64,000 nucleotides of DNA from Butyricicoccus sp. (GCA_017886875.1 JAGHIZ010000059.1:47199-111198), one strand, 5' to 3'; positions 1 through 8,708 are shown, numbered from the stretch's first letter. The notes: a model not told the origin generated them from the sequence alone. Program-made: numbers and translations.

Positions 1-282
1 ACGCTTGGTATACAAATTGTTGATATGCGTCATAAACCAACCAAAGATGACCAGACAATGGCTAGATGGTTTTTAGGCACTGAAATGCCATTTATAGTTA
101 TTGCAAATAAGCTTGATAAGCTTAGAAAAAAATCCGAAAGAGAAGAAAATATCAAGGTAATTCGTGAAACGCTATTACTTCCTGATGATGTGCCTGTTAT
201 CGCTTTTTCAGCTGAAAAGGGCGATGGAAAAGAGGAAGTTTTAGAAATTATTCAAAGGGCGGCTGAAATAGGGGACAATTAA
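1..282 (+). CDS. ysxC: YsxC/EngB-type ribosome-biogenesis GTPase, C-terminal part
   Basis: The reading frame is open from the first base, so this is the tail of a gene that begins left of the window. It shows the G4 guanine-specificity motif (ANKLDKL) and a G5-like SAEKGDG segment, in the order and spacing of the YsxC/YihA family of essential GTPases that assist assembly of the large ribosomal subunit. About 93 residues are present of the usual 190-200; the P-loop and switch regions lie outside. The family is well known; the assignment rests on the C-terminal half only. Confidence 0.85.
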   Translation, partial: TLGIQIVDMRHKPTKDDQTMARWFLGTEMPFIVIANKLDKLRKKSEREENIKVIRETLLLPDDVPVIAFSAEKGDGKEEVLEIIQRAAEIGDN

Positions 283-306
283 ACATAAGATTGGAGAAAA
301 ATTATT

Positions 307-705
307 ATGATACTTGAATTTATTCGACGTTTTATGTATGGTCGCTATGGAAATGATGAATTAAATCATTTTTTAATGATTGTAGGCTTAATTTGTGCAG
401 CAGTTTGGAGTTTTGTAAGGTCTGATATATTTTCTATTTTTGTGCTTGTTATAATAGGCTTGTGCTATTATCGTATGTTTTCAAGAAATATTGCAAAAAG
501 ACAGGCAGAAAATGAGCGTTTTTTATCTTGGTATATGCCGCAAAAGGAAAATATAAATAATGCTTTTTTCCGTTTTAAAGATAGAAAAGAGCATAGATAT
601 TTTAAATGTAAATGCTGTAAGACTTATTTAAGAGTGCCAAGAGGAAAGGGCAAAATCAGTATTCATTGCCCAAATTGTGGCAATGAATTTATTAAGAAAA
701 CATAA
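307..705 (+). CDS. Small membrane protein with C-terminal zinc ribbon
   Basis: This 132-residue protein follows ysxC by 24 bp and is probably co-transcribed with it. Two hydrophobic segments (about residues 21-38 and 40-57) are followed by a charged linker and a C-terminal zinc-ribbon pattern: CxxC at 101-104 and CPNC at 121-124, with the knuckles about 17 residues apart. The cysteine-rich end probably faces the cytoplasm. I do not recognise a named family. Such ribbon-tailed small membrane proteins are common in Clostridia and mostly uncharacterised, so no function is proposed. Confidence 0.7.
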   Translation: MILEFIRRFMYGRYGNDELNHFLMIVGLICAAVWSFVRSDIFSIFVLVIIGLCYYRMFSRNIAKRQAENERFLSWYMPQKENINNAFFRFKDRKEHRYFKCKCCKTYLRVPRGKGKISIHCPNCGNEFIKKT

Positions 706-807
706 CAAATTGCCAAAATTAGGCTAATATTTCATATTATTCTTGATTTTTGAATATATTTATTGCATAATAAATGTAATATATATTTGTAAAGAGAGGG
801 AACTAAT

Positions 808-1131
808 ATGAAAGATAAAATACTTACAGACATGATTTACAAGCGTTTATCTGAAAAAGATTTATCAAGTGTGCAAGGTAAGTTAGCAATTCAAGTAAAT
901 CTAACTGGCAAAATTGGCGGCGTTTTCTATATTGAAATCATTGATGGTGTGATTTCTGTTATGCCTTATGAATATATTGACAGAGATGCCACAATTTCAG
1001 TTGCCATCAGCAATCTTCAAAAGATTGTATCAGGTAAACTTGATGTTGATACCGCAATCGCTGAGGGTAAAATGAAGGTTGAAGGCAATATTGACAAACT
1101 ATTATTGTTTAAAGACCTTATTCAAAAATAA
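808..1131 (+). CDS. SCP2 sterol-binding-domain protein
   Basis: This 107-residue protein consists of a single SCP2-like domain. The pattern of a short helix, a strand ending in GGVFYIEI, then ATISVAISNLQKIVSGKLDVDTAIAEGKMKVEGN is typical: the DLxxIxxGxxxxxxAxxxGKxxxxGD signature near the C-terminus is well kept. The fold holds a hydrophobic tunnel that binds lipids or acyl-CoA. In bacteria the physiological ligand of stand-alone copies is usually unknown. A clear RBS (agagaggg) sits upstream of the ATG, and a strong bidirectional terminator separates it from the convergent ldh. Confidence 0.8.
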   Translation: MKDKILTDMIYKRLSEKDLSSVQGKLAIQVNLTGKIGGVFYIEIIDGVISVMPYEYIDRDATISVAISNLQKIVSGKLDVDTAIAEGKMKVEGNIDKLLLFKDLIQK

Positions 1132-1136
1132 TAAAA

Positions 1137-1176
1137 AACTGGTATGATAATTTTATCATACCAGTTTTATTTTTTT
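1137..1176. terminator. Bidirectional terminator between SCP2 gene and ldh
   Basis: A 14-bp perfect inverted repeat (arms 1137-1150 and 1153-1166) is flanked by a T-rich run on the right and an A-rich run on the left. It can therefore end transcription from both convergent genes. Confidence 0.85.
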
Positions 1177-2119
1177 ATAAACCTATTTCATCTAAAAGAG
1201 CTCTCATTTTTTCAGCAGATGAACGTAGTTTTTCAGCTTCTGCTTCATTTAAAGGAATATCAAGCACATTTTCTACACCATTTTTACCAAGCACGCATGG
1301 AAGTCCAAGGCATAGACCAGATACACCATAGTGACCATCTACCATACTGGAAACAGGAAGAACAGAATGTTCATCACGCACAATAGCCTCTGCAATTCGT
1401 TTAACTGCAAGACCTATACCGTAATAAGTTGCACCCTTACCTTCAATAATTGAATAAGCTGCATCTCTAACAGATATATAAATTTTATCAAGAGTTTCCT
1501 GTGAATAGTCTTTACCTGAGATTTTGCAATAGTCATCTAAATCTACACCAGAGATATTAGCAGATGACCAAACCGCAAGCTCACTATCGCCATGTTCACC
1601 AACAATAAATGCATGGACATTTCGGCTATCAATTTCAAGATATTGACCTAACAAATGTTTAAGTCTTGCAGTGTCAAGCACAGTACCAGAACCAATAACT
1701 CGACCTGCTGGAAGACCAGAGATTTTTTGAGCCATATAAGTTAATAAGTCAACAGGATTGGAAACAACAAGTAAAATCGCATCTTTATTTACGTTCATAA
1801 TGCTTTCTACAATGCTTTGCATAATTGCTTTGTTTCTGCCTAAAAGTTCAATTCTTGTTTCACCAGGTTTTTGATTTGCACCTGCTGCTATTACAATAAG
1901 ACCACATTCCTTTAGGTCATCATATCCGCCTGCACGAACTACACAAGGCTGAGAAAAAGCTATACCGTGGCTTATATCGGCTGCTTCACCTTCAGCCTTT
2001 TTATGATTTGCATCTACTAGCACAAGCTCAGAAAATAAACCGCTTGTTGCAAGGGTAAAAGCACAAGTTGCACCAACAAATCCAACACCAATAACACCAC
2101 ATTTGCGTAAGCTAGCCAT
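1175..2119 (-). CDS. ldh: L-lactate dehydrogenase
   Basis: This 314-residue NAD-dependent enzyme reduces pyruvate to L-lactate in the cytoplasm to recycle NADH. The nucleotide-binding GVGFVGA loop lies at residues 10-16. The substrate-discriminating residue is Gln (Q83 in ANQKPGETR), the lactate type; malate dehydrogenases carry Arg there. Catalytic R89, D149, R152 and H176 (GEHGDSE) are all present. It stands alone, with its own promoter on the minus strand (TTGTAA at 2213-2208, TATAAT at 2191-2186). It may matter that oxamate, the predicted product of the allantoate locus in this window, is a classical competitive inhibitor of this enzyme family. Confidence 0.95.
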   Translation of the reverse strand: MASLRKCGVIGVGFVGATCAFTLATSGLFSELVLVDANHKKAEGEAADISHGIAFSQPCVVRAGGYDDLKECGLIVIAAGANQKPGETRIELLGRNKAIMQSIVESIMNVNKDAILLVVSNPVDLLTYMAQKISGLPAGRVIGSGTVLDTARLKHLLGQYLEIDSRNVHAFIVGEHGDSELAVWSSANISGVDLDDYCKISGKDYSQETLDKIYISVRDAAYSIIEGKGATYYGIGLAVKRIAEAIVRDEHSVLPVSSMVDGHYGVSGLCLGLPCVLGKNGVENVLDIPLNEAEAEKLRSSAEKMRALLDEIGL

Positions 2120-2185
2120 TATAAATCAATCCTTTCAAAATATACATTTTATATCAAATAATTCATACTTAATTCCTATGCTTTA

Positions 2186-2213
2186 ATTATACGCTTTTAT
2201 TGTATACTTACAA
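2186..2213 (-). promoter_or_regulatory. Predicted promoter of ldh
   Basis: On the minus strand, TTGTAA and TATAAT are separated by 16 bp, about 70 bp upstream of the ldh start. A single Rex-like half-site (TTGTTAA) lies further upstream near 2278, but no full Rex palindrome is present. Confidence 0.6.
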
Positions 2214-2302
2214 GGTATATTTTATACTAATTTATTTGTGGAAGAAACAAAAAATTATGGAATATTGACAAAAGTTTAACAATTATTTTACCAGTCTATA
2301 TG

Positions 2303-2331
2303 TTGTTATTTAAATGTAAATATGTTATACT
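2303..2331 (+). promoter_or_regulatory. Predicted promoter of SLH-domain protein
   Basis: TTGTTA and TATACT are separated by 17 bp, with an extended -10 TG at 2323-2324. It lies 34 bp upstream of the SLH-protein start. Confidence 0.65.
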
Positions 2332-2364
2332 TATATAAACTTTAATGATGGGAGTTGATTTATA

Positions 2365-3723
2365 ATGAAAAAGTTTTATAAAAGTTTTATTGTTGGTGCT
2401 GCTCTTTCTGCTGCTGTAGCTGTAAATGCTTCTGCTGCTGATTTTACTAACTGTGCAGATGCATTAAATCAAATGGGACTTTTTAAGGGCACTGAAACAG
2501 GCTATCAGCTTGACCGTGCACCAACAAGAGGCGAAGCTGCTACTATGCTTGTTCGTTTGTTAGGTAAAGAAACTGAGGCTTTAGAGAAAAATTATCAAAC
2601 TCCATTTACTGATGTTCAAGATTGGGCTAAACCTTATGTTGGTTGGCTATATGAAAATAAACTAACAAGCGGTACAAGCGACACAACTTATAGCACAAAT
2701 TCTGTTTGCACAGCTCAAATGTATTCAACATTCTTACTGCGTACATTAGGTTATTCAGACACTGCTACAAATCCAGACTTTACATATGCTAACGCTATTG
2801 ATTTTGCAGAGCAAAAGGGCGTTATTGATATTGGAAACTGTGATGAAGATAATTTCCTACGTGACCATGTTGTTGCTATGAGCTATACTGCTCTTGCAAC
2901 TGAGCCTAAGGACGCAAAATATGATAACTTACTTGATAAGCTTGTTGCAGATGGTGCTATCGACTCCGCAAAAGCTAAACCATATCAAGATATGTTTGAT
3001 TTATATGATGAGTATGCTCAGCTTATAGAAAAAAATTCAGCAACCACTAACATGGAAGCAGATGTCAAGATGACAATGGATATGAAAATGAATGATGTAT
3101 CTGTAATGAACATGGATATGGACTCCAAAATTTCTATGCTTATGAATTTAGAGCAAATGGATAAATCCAAGTTCTCTGTTGTTGGCAGCACTAAAATTAA
3201 TATGAGTGGTGCTTTAGTTGGTCAAGAGACAGATGTAAATATGAATACAGATATAAATGCATACTATACAGATGGTGTTTATTATGTAAATACTGCTGGT
3301 CAGAAAATTAAAATGCCTATGAGCTTTGATGAAATGCTTTCAAGCGTTGATATTCAGGCTTTAAGCAAAAAAGAACCTATATCTTCTATTGATACTCTAA
3401 GCAAACAAGCAGACGGAACTTATAATGTTTCTTATTCTGCAGGTTATATAAATTCTACTATTGATAGTCTATTTGCTCAGCTTGGTATGACAACTGATGA
3501 TTTAGAGATGTCAATGGATAAAATTGATATGACAATCACACCTGAAAACGGACTAATTAAGGGTATGACTGCTGATATGGCTTGCACAATGAATATTGAA
3601 GGTCAAACAGTTGGTATGGATATCAATGTTGTTTATGATGTTATAAAAACAGGTTCTTCTGTTAGTGTAGAACTTCCAGCTGACCTTGATACTTATGTTG
3701 ATATTAATTCTCTAGGTCAATAA
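2365..3723 (+). CDS. SLH-domain surface protein with methionine-rich lipoprotein-like domain
   Basis: This 452-residue secreted protein has a signal peptide (residues 1-25, ending in ASA) and S-layer-homology repeats over about residues 26-190 (RAPTRGEAATMLVRLLG, FTDVQDWAKPYVGWLYENKL). SLH repeats anchor proteins to pyruvylated secondary cell-wall polymer. The C-terminal half (about 215-450) is rich in Met and Asp (for example MKMNDVSVMNMDMDSKISML) and alternates beta strands, resembling the LolA/LppX-like lipid-binding fold of Firmicute DUF6612-type proteins; that match is by impression only. It has its own promoter and a tight terminator, so it is a single-gene unit. Confidence 0.8.
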   Translation: MKKFYKSFIVGAALSAAVAVNASAADFTNCADALNQMGLFKGTETGYQLDRAPTRGEAATMLVRLLGKETEALEKNYQTPFTDVQDWAKPYVGWLYENKLTSGTSDTTYSTNSVCTAQMYSTFLLRTLGYSDTATNPDFTYANAIDFAEQKGVIDIGNCDEDNFLRDHVVAMSYTALATEPKDAKYDNLLDKLVADGAIDSAKAKPYQDMFDLYDEYAQLIEKNSATTNMEADVKMTMDMKMNDVSVMNMDMDSKISMLMNLEQMDKSKFSVVGSTKINMSGALVGQETDVNMNTDINAYYTDGVYYVNTAGQKIKMPMSFDEMLSSVDIQALSKKEPISSIDTLSKQADGTYNVSYSAGYINSTIDSLFAQLGMTTDDLEMSMDKIDMTITPENGLIKGMTADMACTMNIEGQTVGMDINVVYDVIKTGSSVSVELPADLDTYVDINSLGQ

Positions 3724-3730
3724 GATTTTA

Positions 3731-3760
3731 AATGCACAGGTTATCCTGTGCATTTTTTTT
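3731..3760 (+). terminator. Terminator of SLH-domain protein
   Basis: A 10-bp perfect stem (3731-3740 with 3745-3754), a TTAT loop and a run of T residues. Confidence 0.9.
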
Positions 3761-3771
3761 TGAAAAAACAC

Positions 3772-3802
3772 TTGACTTGGAGTGCACTCCAACTATTAAA
3801 AT
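3772..3802 (+). promoter_or_regulatory. MerR-type promoter with palindromic operator
   Basis: TTGACT (3772-3777) and TAAAAT (3797-3802) are separated by 19 bp, the over-long spacer diagnostic of promoters activated by MerR-family DNA distortion. A perfect 16-bp palindrome, TTGGAGTGCACTCCAA (3777-3792), fills the spacer. It drives the merR-dxs-like pair, so the regulator probably controls its own operon. Confidence 0.85.
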
Positions 3803-3823
3803 AAAATACAGGAAGGTGATTAT

Positions 3824-4198
3824 TTGACAATAAAACAAGTAAGTGAAATTTATAATATATCACAGGATACACTTAGGTATTATGAAAAAGTCGGTATGAT
3901 ACCAACAGTAAATAGAAATAAAAGCGGTATCCGTGATTATACAGAGCAAGACCTAGATTGGGTTCAAACAGCTATTTGTATGCGTAGTGCAGGTTTGCCT
4001 GTTGATGTTTTAGTTGAATATTTAAAACTATATAAGCAGGGTGATGAAACATTTGAACAAAGATTGCAATTACTTAAAAATCAGTATGATAAGCTTTTAA
4101 AACAGCGTGAGCAAATAAATCAAACGCTCCAAAAGCTTGATTATAAAATAAGTCGCTATGAAATTGCCGTTAAAACAGGTAAACTTTCATGGGAGTAA
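3824..4198 (+). CDS. MerR-family transcriptional regulator
   Basis: This 124-residue regulator starts at a TTG with a good RBS (ggaaggtga) 6 bp upstream. The N-terminal winged HTH (TIKQVSEIYNISQDTLRYYE, residues 2-21) and the following RYYEKVGMIPTVNRNKSGIRDY match the family. A coiled-coil dimerisation helix follows (residues 85-115). There are only isolated Cys residues and no metal-binding loop, so it belongs to the short, non-metal group that senses organic or electrophilic effectors. It is 12 bp upstream of the Dxs-like gene, which is its likely target. Confidence 0.9.
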   Translation: MTIKQVSEIYNISQDTLRYYEKVGMIPTVNRNKSGIRDYTEQDLDWVQTAICMRSAGLPVDVLVEYLKLYKQGDETFEQRLQLLKNQYDKLLKQREQINQTLQKLDYKISRYEIAVKTGKLSWE

Positions 4199-4210
4199 TG
4201 GAGGAAAAAT

Positions 4211-5965
4211 ATGTATTTAGAAAACATTAAAAATCCACAAGATATTAAGTCATTTTCAAATGAACAGCTTAAAAAATTGGCTGATGAAATGCGTGAGCTT
4301 TTAATTAAAAAGGTAAGCACACATGGCGGTCATTTTGGCCCTAATCTCGGTATGGTTGAAGCAACAATAGCACTTCATTATGTGTTTAATTCACCAGAGG
4401 ATAAAATGGTTTATGATGTATCACATCAGACTTACTGTCATAAAATGCTTACAGGTCGAGCTTATGGTTTTTTAGATGAAAATAGATATGATGATATAAC
4501 AGGTTATAGCTGTCCAGAGGAAAGCGAACATGACTTCTTTACTGTTGGGCATACATCAACATCTATAAGCCTTGCAAGTGGTCTTGTAAAGGCTAGAGAG
4601 CTTAAAAAAGAAAAGGGCAATGTTATAGCTATTATAGGTGATGGCTCACTGGGTGGCGGTGAAGCACTGGAGGGTTTAAATACAGCAGTAGAGCTTGACA
4701 GCAATTTTATAATTGTAGTAAATGATAATGATATGTCTATTGCTGAAAATCATGGCGGTTTATATGGCAATTTAAAATTACTGCGTGATACAGATGGTAA
4801 AGCTGAATGTAATCTATTTAAGGCTGTTGGTCTTGATTATGTTTTTGTTGAAAACGGTAATGATATAGACGAGTTAATAAAAGCATTTAAACTCGTTAAA
4901 GATAGCACAAAACCAGTTGCTGTGCATATTTGCACACAAAAGGGTATGGGTTATAAGCCTGCACAAGATGACAGAGAAACTTTCCATTGGACAATGCCTT
5001 TTGACACAAAAACAGGTAAACCTTTGGTTAATTTTGATGGCGAAGATTATGGCACTTTAACAGCTGATTATCTGCTTGAAAAAATGAAAAAAGATGAAAA
5101 AGTTGTGGCTATAACCGCAGGCACACCAGCAGTTATGGGCTTTGTCCCAGAAAAAAGAAAGCTTGCAGGTAAACAATTTGTTGATGTAGGTATTTCAGAA
5201 GAAACCGCTGTTGCTATGGCATCTGGTATAGCTAAGGGTGGAGCAAAGCCTGTTTTTGGTGTATATAGCACATTTATGCAAAGAACATATGACCAAATTG
5301 CACAGGATTTATGTATAAATAAAAATCCTGCAACAATGGTTGTCTTTTGTGCGTCTGTTTATGGTATGAGTGATGTAACTCATGTTGGTTTTTATGATAT
5401 ACCTATGATTTCTAATATTCCAGAGCTTGTATATCTTGCACCTACATCAAAAGAAGAATATTTTGCGATGCTTGATTGGAGTATAGAGCAAAATAAATAT
5501 CCTGTGGCTATTCGTGTGCCAGAAGGCGGCGTTATTTCATCAGATAGACCAGTTAAAACCGATTATTCTGAGCTTAATAAGTATCAAGTTGCAGAGAATG
5601 GAAGTAAAATCGCTATTATAGCAGTTGGTAACTTTTTTGAGCTTGGTAAACAGTGTTCTAGTGAGATTGAAAATAAATTAGGTGTAAAGCCAACACTTAT
5701 AAATCCTATTTATCTTACAGGTTTAGATAGTGATTTATTAGATAGCTTAAAAACAGAACATGATATTGTAATAACTCTTGAAGATGGTAGTATAGAAGGC
5801 GGCTTTGGTCAGAAAATCGCAAGCTATTACGGCAAAGACAGTATGAAAGTGTTAAACTATGGTCTTAAAAAACAGCTCTATGATAGATATGATATAAATA
5901 CTGTTTTAAAGGAAAATCATTTAACATCAGAGCAAATAACCGAAGATATCAAGAAAATATTATAA
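4211..5965 (+). CDS. 1-deoxy-D-xylulose-5-phosphate synthase-like ThDP enzyme
   Basis: This 584-residue thiamin-diphosphate enzyme has the Dxs domain order: N-terminal ThDP domain (GGHFGPNLG, DVSHQTYCHKMLTGR, GDGSLGGG near residue 145, NDNDMSI), transketolase pyrimidine domain with the activating Glu (SEETAV) and YSTFMQRTYDQ, and a C-terminal domain. True Dxs joins pyruvate and glyceraldehyde 3-phosphate for isoprenoid and thiamin synthesis. It differs from housekeeping Dxs: it is shorter (usual 620-640), AEQHAV is SEETAV, and the DRAG..G-DG-TH-G stretch reads CASVYGMSDVTHVG. Together with a dedicated MerR, this suggests a paralogue, perhaps with a changed substrate. The reaction is not certain. 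Confidence 0.75.
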   Translation: MYLENIKNPQDIKSFSNEQLKKLADEMRELLIKKVSTHGGHFGPNLGMVEATIALHYVFNSPEDKMVYDVSHQTYCHKMLTGRAYGFLDENRYDDITGYSCPEESEHDFFTVGHTSTSISLASGLVKARELKKEKGNVIAIIGDGSLGGGEALEGLNTAVELDSNFIIVVNDNDMSIAENHGGLYGNLKLLRDTDGKAECNLFKAVGLDYVFVENGNDIDELIKAFKLVKDSTKPVAVHICTQKGMGYKPAQDDRETFHWTMPFDTKTGKPLVNFDGEDYGTLTADYLLEKMKKDEKVVAITAGTPAVMGFVPEKRKLAGKQFVDVGISEETAVAMASGIAKGGAKPVFGVYSTFMQRTYDQIAQDLCINKNPATMVVFCASVYGMSDVTHVGFYDIPMISNIPELVYLAPTSKEEYFAMLDWSIEQNKYPVAIRVPEGGVISSDRPVKTDYSELNKYQVAENGSKIAIIAVGNFFELGKQCSSEIENKLGVKPTLINPIYLTGLDSDLLDSLKTEHDIVITLEDGSIEGGFGQKIASYYGKDSMKVLNYGLKKQLYDRYDINTVLKENHLTSEQITEDIKKIL

Positions 5966-6000
5966 AAAAAGCGGGTTGATTTTTAAAATCAACCCGCTTA
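5966..6000. terminator. Terminator between Dxs-like gene and C_GCAxxG_C_C gene
   Basis: A 15-bp inverted repeat (AAGCGGGTTGATTTT and its complement, about 5969-5983 and 5985-5999). The T-tract is on the minus strand, so it chiefly serves the minus-strand genes, but it also closes the Dxs-like unit. Confidence 0.8.
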
Positions 6001-6002
6001 AA

Positions 6003-6419
6003 TTATTTCATATATTTTTCTACAATTTTTACTGCATCTTCAATACAGCCTGTACAAGAACGAATAACATTACCAGTTTCAACGCCTTTAAGCTCTCTGC
6101 AAATAACGCTTTCATTCATCTGTTTAAATTCATCTGCAATAGCACGATTTATTTTATAGGTTTCACCTTTAGTTTTGCCTATATTATCAAGTCCACCGCT
6201 ATTTTTCATGCCTGCAACCATACATGCACCAGATACAGCACCGCAAATTTCCATTTGACCAACACCAAGACCAAATGCTTCACTCATTTTATAAGCGGTT
6301 TGTTCATCTAGTCCTAAATCATCAGCAAACGCACACACAACAGCTTGTGCACAGTTATAACCCTTATCATGTAGGCTAACAGCTTTTTCTGCTTTAGTCA
6401 TAAAATCAGTCCTTATCAA
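6003..6419 (-). CDS. C_GCAxxG_C_C family protein
   Basis: This 138-residue protein carries the spaced-cysteine signature of the C_GCAxxG_C_C family: CAQAV near residue 25, ICGAVSGA near 58, a single Cys near 105 and CTGC near 121. Members are small, probably redox- or metal-associated proteins widespread in anaerobes and have no proven function. It abuts the amidase gene end to start, with no gap, and shares its terminator, so the two are likely read as one transcript. Confidence 0.8.
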   Translation of the reverse strand: MIRTDFMTKAEKAVSLHDKGYNCAQAVVCAFADDLGLDEQTAYKMSEAFGLGVGQMEICGAVSGACMVAGMKNSGGLDNIGKTKGETYKINRAIADEFKQMNESVICRELKGVETGNVIRSCTGCIEDAVKIVEKYMK

Positions 6420-7769
6420 TTAATATTCATGGGTTGAATAGAAATCCAAAATTGCATCATGCATAGCTTGAGCTTCTCTTTCAACGCCTTCATTACTCAA
6501 TATACATTCTACATCATTTGCATTGTCGATATATGCATATTCACTGATTATAGCAAGTAAATCTACATTTGCTGCATAGCGTAAAATTGCATAATAATCG
6601 CCATTGCTACCTTCTCTAAAAGTAGTTGGTGCGTGACGTTTTCTACCAGCTTCAAGGTATTCTTTTTCAAAAGATTGGGCAAGCTCATAACCATCGCCAC
6701 CATTTTTATATTTAATCTGTGCCAGAATATCAAAACCAGAAGCATTTCCATTAAATGCATTATGATGTATACTGATTAGCATATCAGCAGTATTTGCATT
6801 GCTTTCTATTATCTTTTTACGCTCGGAGAAAGTTACAGTTTTATCAGTTTCAGCACTCATAATAACATTAGCACCACTTGCTTCAAGTAAATCACGCAGA
6901 CAAAGAGCAACAGGTAAATTAAAATCAGTTTCGTATATTCCACCACCAGCATTTACTTTACGATTTTGGTAAGTAAAAAATGCATAAGGTGCAGTACCGC
7001 CAGCTCCTGGGTCTGTTCCGCCATGACCTACGTCAATAAGAACGGTTAATTTACCATCAACTTTATTAGGTGTAGGCTCTGGCTCTGGTTCTGGAGTAGG
7101 GGTGATTATATCGCTTGGTGAGTTTCCATCAGGTTCACTTGTTTCAGGAGTATCAGGTTCGCTTGTTTCAGGAGTATCAGGTTCGCTTGTTTCAGGGGTA
7201 TCAGGTCCAGTATAACTTGGAGTACGTATTATAGCTTGTCGGCTAGAGTCTTTATAAGAAACATCAAAACCAAAAACTTCACCCATATCACGAAGTTTAT
7301 AATATGTGTTACCGTTTATGCTATATGCTTCCATTTCTACTTTTTTACCATCTAGCAATATTTGGCTATCTGTTTGATAAGCGATTTGGTCACCACTGCT
7401 TGAAGCTTTCATTTCTGAGCCATTAGGGACATATTTTTCACCGCTTTTAGTGATAATTTGTCGAGTTTCTTCATCATAATCCACACTAAATTGGCAATCC
7501 TTGCCATTCATAAGATATGCTAAATCTCTAAGCTTAAAATATGTATATGCACCATAAGCATCAACACTGATAAGATATGCAATAGGCTTAACTTGTTCAC
7601 CATCTAAATAAATTTCCATTTGGCTAACATATGCTTTTTTACCTTGGGTACTTGCTGCATATACAGCAGGAATATCGGGTGTAACTTCAATTTCTTCATT
7701 TGTTGCATAGCTTACGCCAGATAGCATAGAAGAAAATAGCAATGTAAATGCTATAAATCTTTTTCTCAT
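6420..7769 (-). CDS. N-acetylmuramoyl-L-alanine amidase with stalk domains
   Basis: This 449-residue exported enzyme has a signal peptide (1-22) and two copies of the copper-amine-oxidase-N-like stalk domain (about 45-110 and 120-185; each shows YxxLRDLxxxxG and a YD or YK followed by RQxIx). A Thr/Pro/Glu linker of 8-residue repeats follows (about 190-225), then an Amidase_3 catalytic domain (about 240-445). The zinc ligands are seen in DVGHGGTDPGAGG, in E of YETDFN, in the ISIHHN motif, and a Glu near the end (ISEYAYIDN). It cleaves the amide bond between MurNAc and the stem peptide. The stalk domains probably tether it in the wall. Confidence 0.9.
   Translation of the reverse strand: MRKRFIAFTLLFSSMLSGVSYATNEEIEVTPDIPAVYAASTQGKKAYVSQMEIYLDGEQVKPIAYLISVDAYGAYTYFKLRDLAYLMNGKDCQFSVDYDEETRQIITKSGEKYVPNGSEMKASSSGDQIAYQTDSQILLDGKKVEMEAYSINGNTYYKLRDMGEVFGFDVSYKDSSRQAIIRTPSYTGPDTPETSEPDTPETSEPDTPETSEPDGNSPSDIITPTPEPEPEPTPNKVDGKLTVLIDVGHGGTDPGAGGTAPYAFFTYQNRKVNAGGGIYETDFNLPVALCLRDLLEASGANVIMSAETDKTVTFSERKKIIESNANTADMLISIHHNAFNGNASGFDILAQIKYKNGGDGYELAQSFEKEYLEAGRKRHAPTTFREGSNGDYYAILRYAANVDLLAIISEYAYIDNANDVECILSNEGVEREAQAMHDAILDFYSTHEY
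7131..7202 (-). repeat. Three 24-bp tandem repeats in the amidase linker
   Basis: Three near-identical 24-bp units encode repeats of DTPETSEP. Differences are single bases (c/t and a/g), consistent with recent slippage expansion. The copy number is likely to vary among strains. Confidence 0.85.
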
Positions 7770-7958
7770 AATAAATCCTTTCTGTTCTGCAAAAGTAATA
7801 CGGCTGCAAGCAGCCGTACAATAAAAAAACCTAACATATATAATATAACATTATAAGACAAAATTCTCAAGTTACAAATGTTACGTGTAACAAAAATGTA
7901 AAATAAATGGAATTTAGATTGATTTTTAGCACATAATTTGTGTTTATATTACAAAAAA

Positions 7959-8708
7959 TTATGCTTTACCTTCTTCAAACTCATATAAATCTATGCCTCT
8001 GATTTTCTTAAAGTAATTATTTAGGCGGTCAAAATCTGCATTTATTATAAGTTCTTCAGGAAAACCAATTTCTTCAAGCATAGATAGTGCAGAGTCGGTT
8101 TTACCAACCATAAAAGATATATGGGAATCGCTTGTAACAACAATAGGTACACGATATTTCATGCAAAGCTTAGCTATGCTAGTGCAGTTTTCTTTACTAC
8201 CTTTTCTTATTGCAAGTGAGTTATTATTTATTTCTACTATTTTACCGAATTCATTACATTGAGAAATAATTCTTTCTTGGTCAAATTCATAATTTTGATT
8301 GCCAAGGTGACCAAGTGTATTAACATATGGTATTCTTAAAATATTTTCTAAAGCTTTTGTATGAACTTCAGAATTTACAGGAGGAAAACAAACCTCATGA
8401 AAAGATGCAATAACATAGTCTAAATGCTTAAAATGCCTTTCTTCCATAGGGTCTGTAGTGCCATTTGGAGGCATAATATTCATTTCAATGCCACGGATTA
8501 CACAAATACCATCAATTTTACGAGGAACTATATTTAAATTGGAAAAATGCCATTGATGAGCACCATCTGCCATACTTGGAGCATGGTTTGTTATTGCAAT
8601 AGCATCAAGTCCAGCACGTTTTGCACCTTGAACCATTTCTTCAAGAGAGCTATAAGCATGATGAGAAACATTGGTATGAGTGTGTAAATCTGCTACAAGT
8701 TTAATCAT
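7959..8708 (-). CDS. PHP-domain metal-dependent phosphoesterase (YcdX-like)
   Basis: This 249-residue protein is built of a single PHP domain. Metal-binding motifs are visible in order: DLHTHTNVSHHAYSS (residues 7-21), TNHAP (about 40), RGIEMN (about 73), ASFHE (about 101), GHLGN (about 133) and TSDSHI (about 193). This His/Asp/Glu set fits the YcdX group of trinuclear zinc phosphatases. It lies 70 bp downstream of hprK with a hairpin in the gap (about 8739-8775), so it may be partly co-expressed with hprK. Its substrate is unknown. Confidence 0.85.
   Translation of the reverse strand: MIKLVADLHTHTNVSHHAYSSLEEMVQGAKRAGLDAIAITNHAPSMADGAHQWHFSNLNIVPRKIDGICVIRGIEMNIMPPNGTTDPMEERHFKHLDYVIASFHEVCFPPVNSEVHTKALENILRIPYVNTLGHLGNQNYEFDQERIISQCNEFGKIVEINNNSLAIRKGSKENCTSIAKLCMKYRVPIVVTSDSHISFMVGKTDSALSMLEEIGFPEELIINADFDRLNNYFKKIRGIDLYEFEEGKA

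Noticed and set aside
1175..2119. Malate dehydrogenase
   Set aside because: The substrate-specificity residue is Gln (ANQKPGETR), typical of lactate dehydrogenase; malate dehydrogenases have Arg there.
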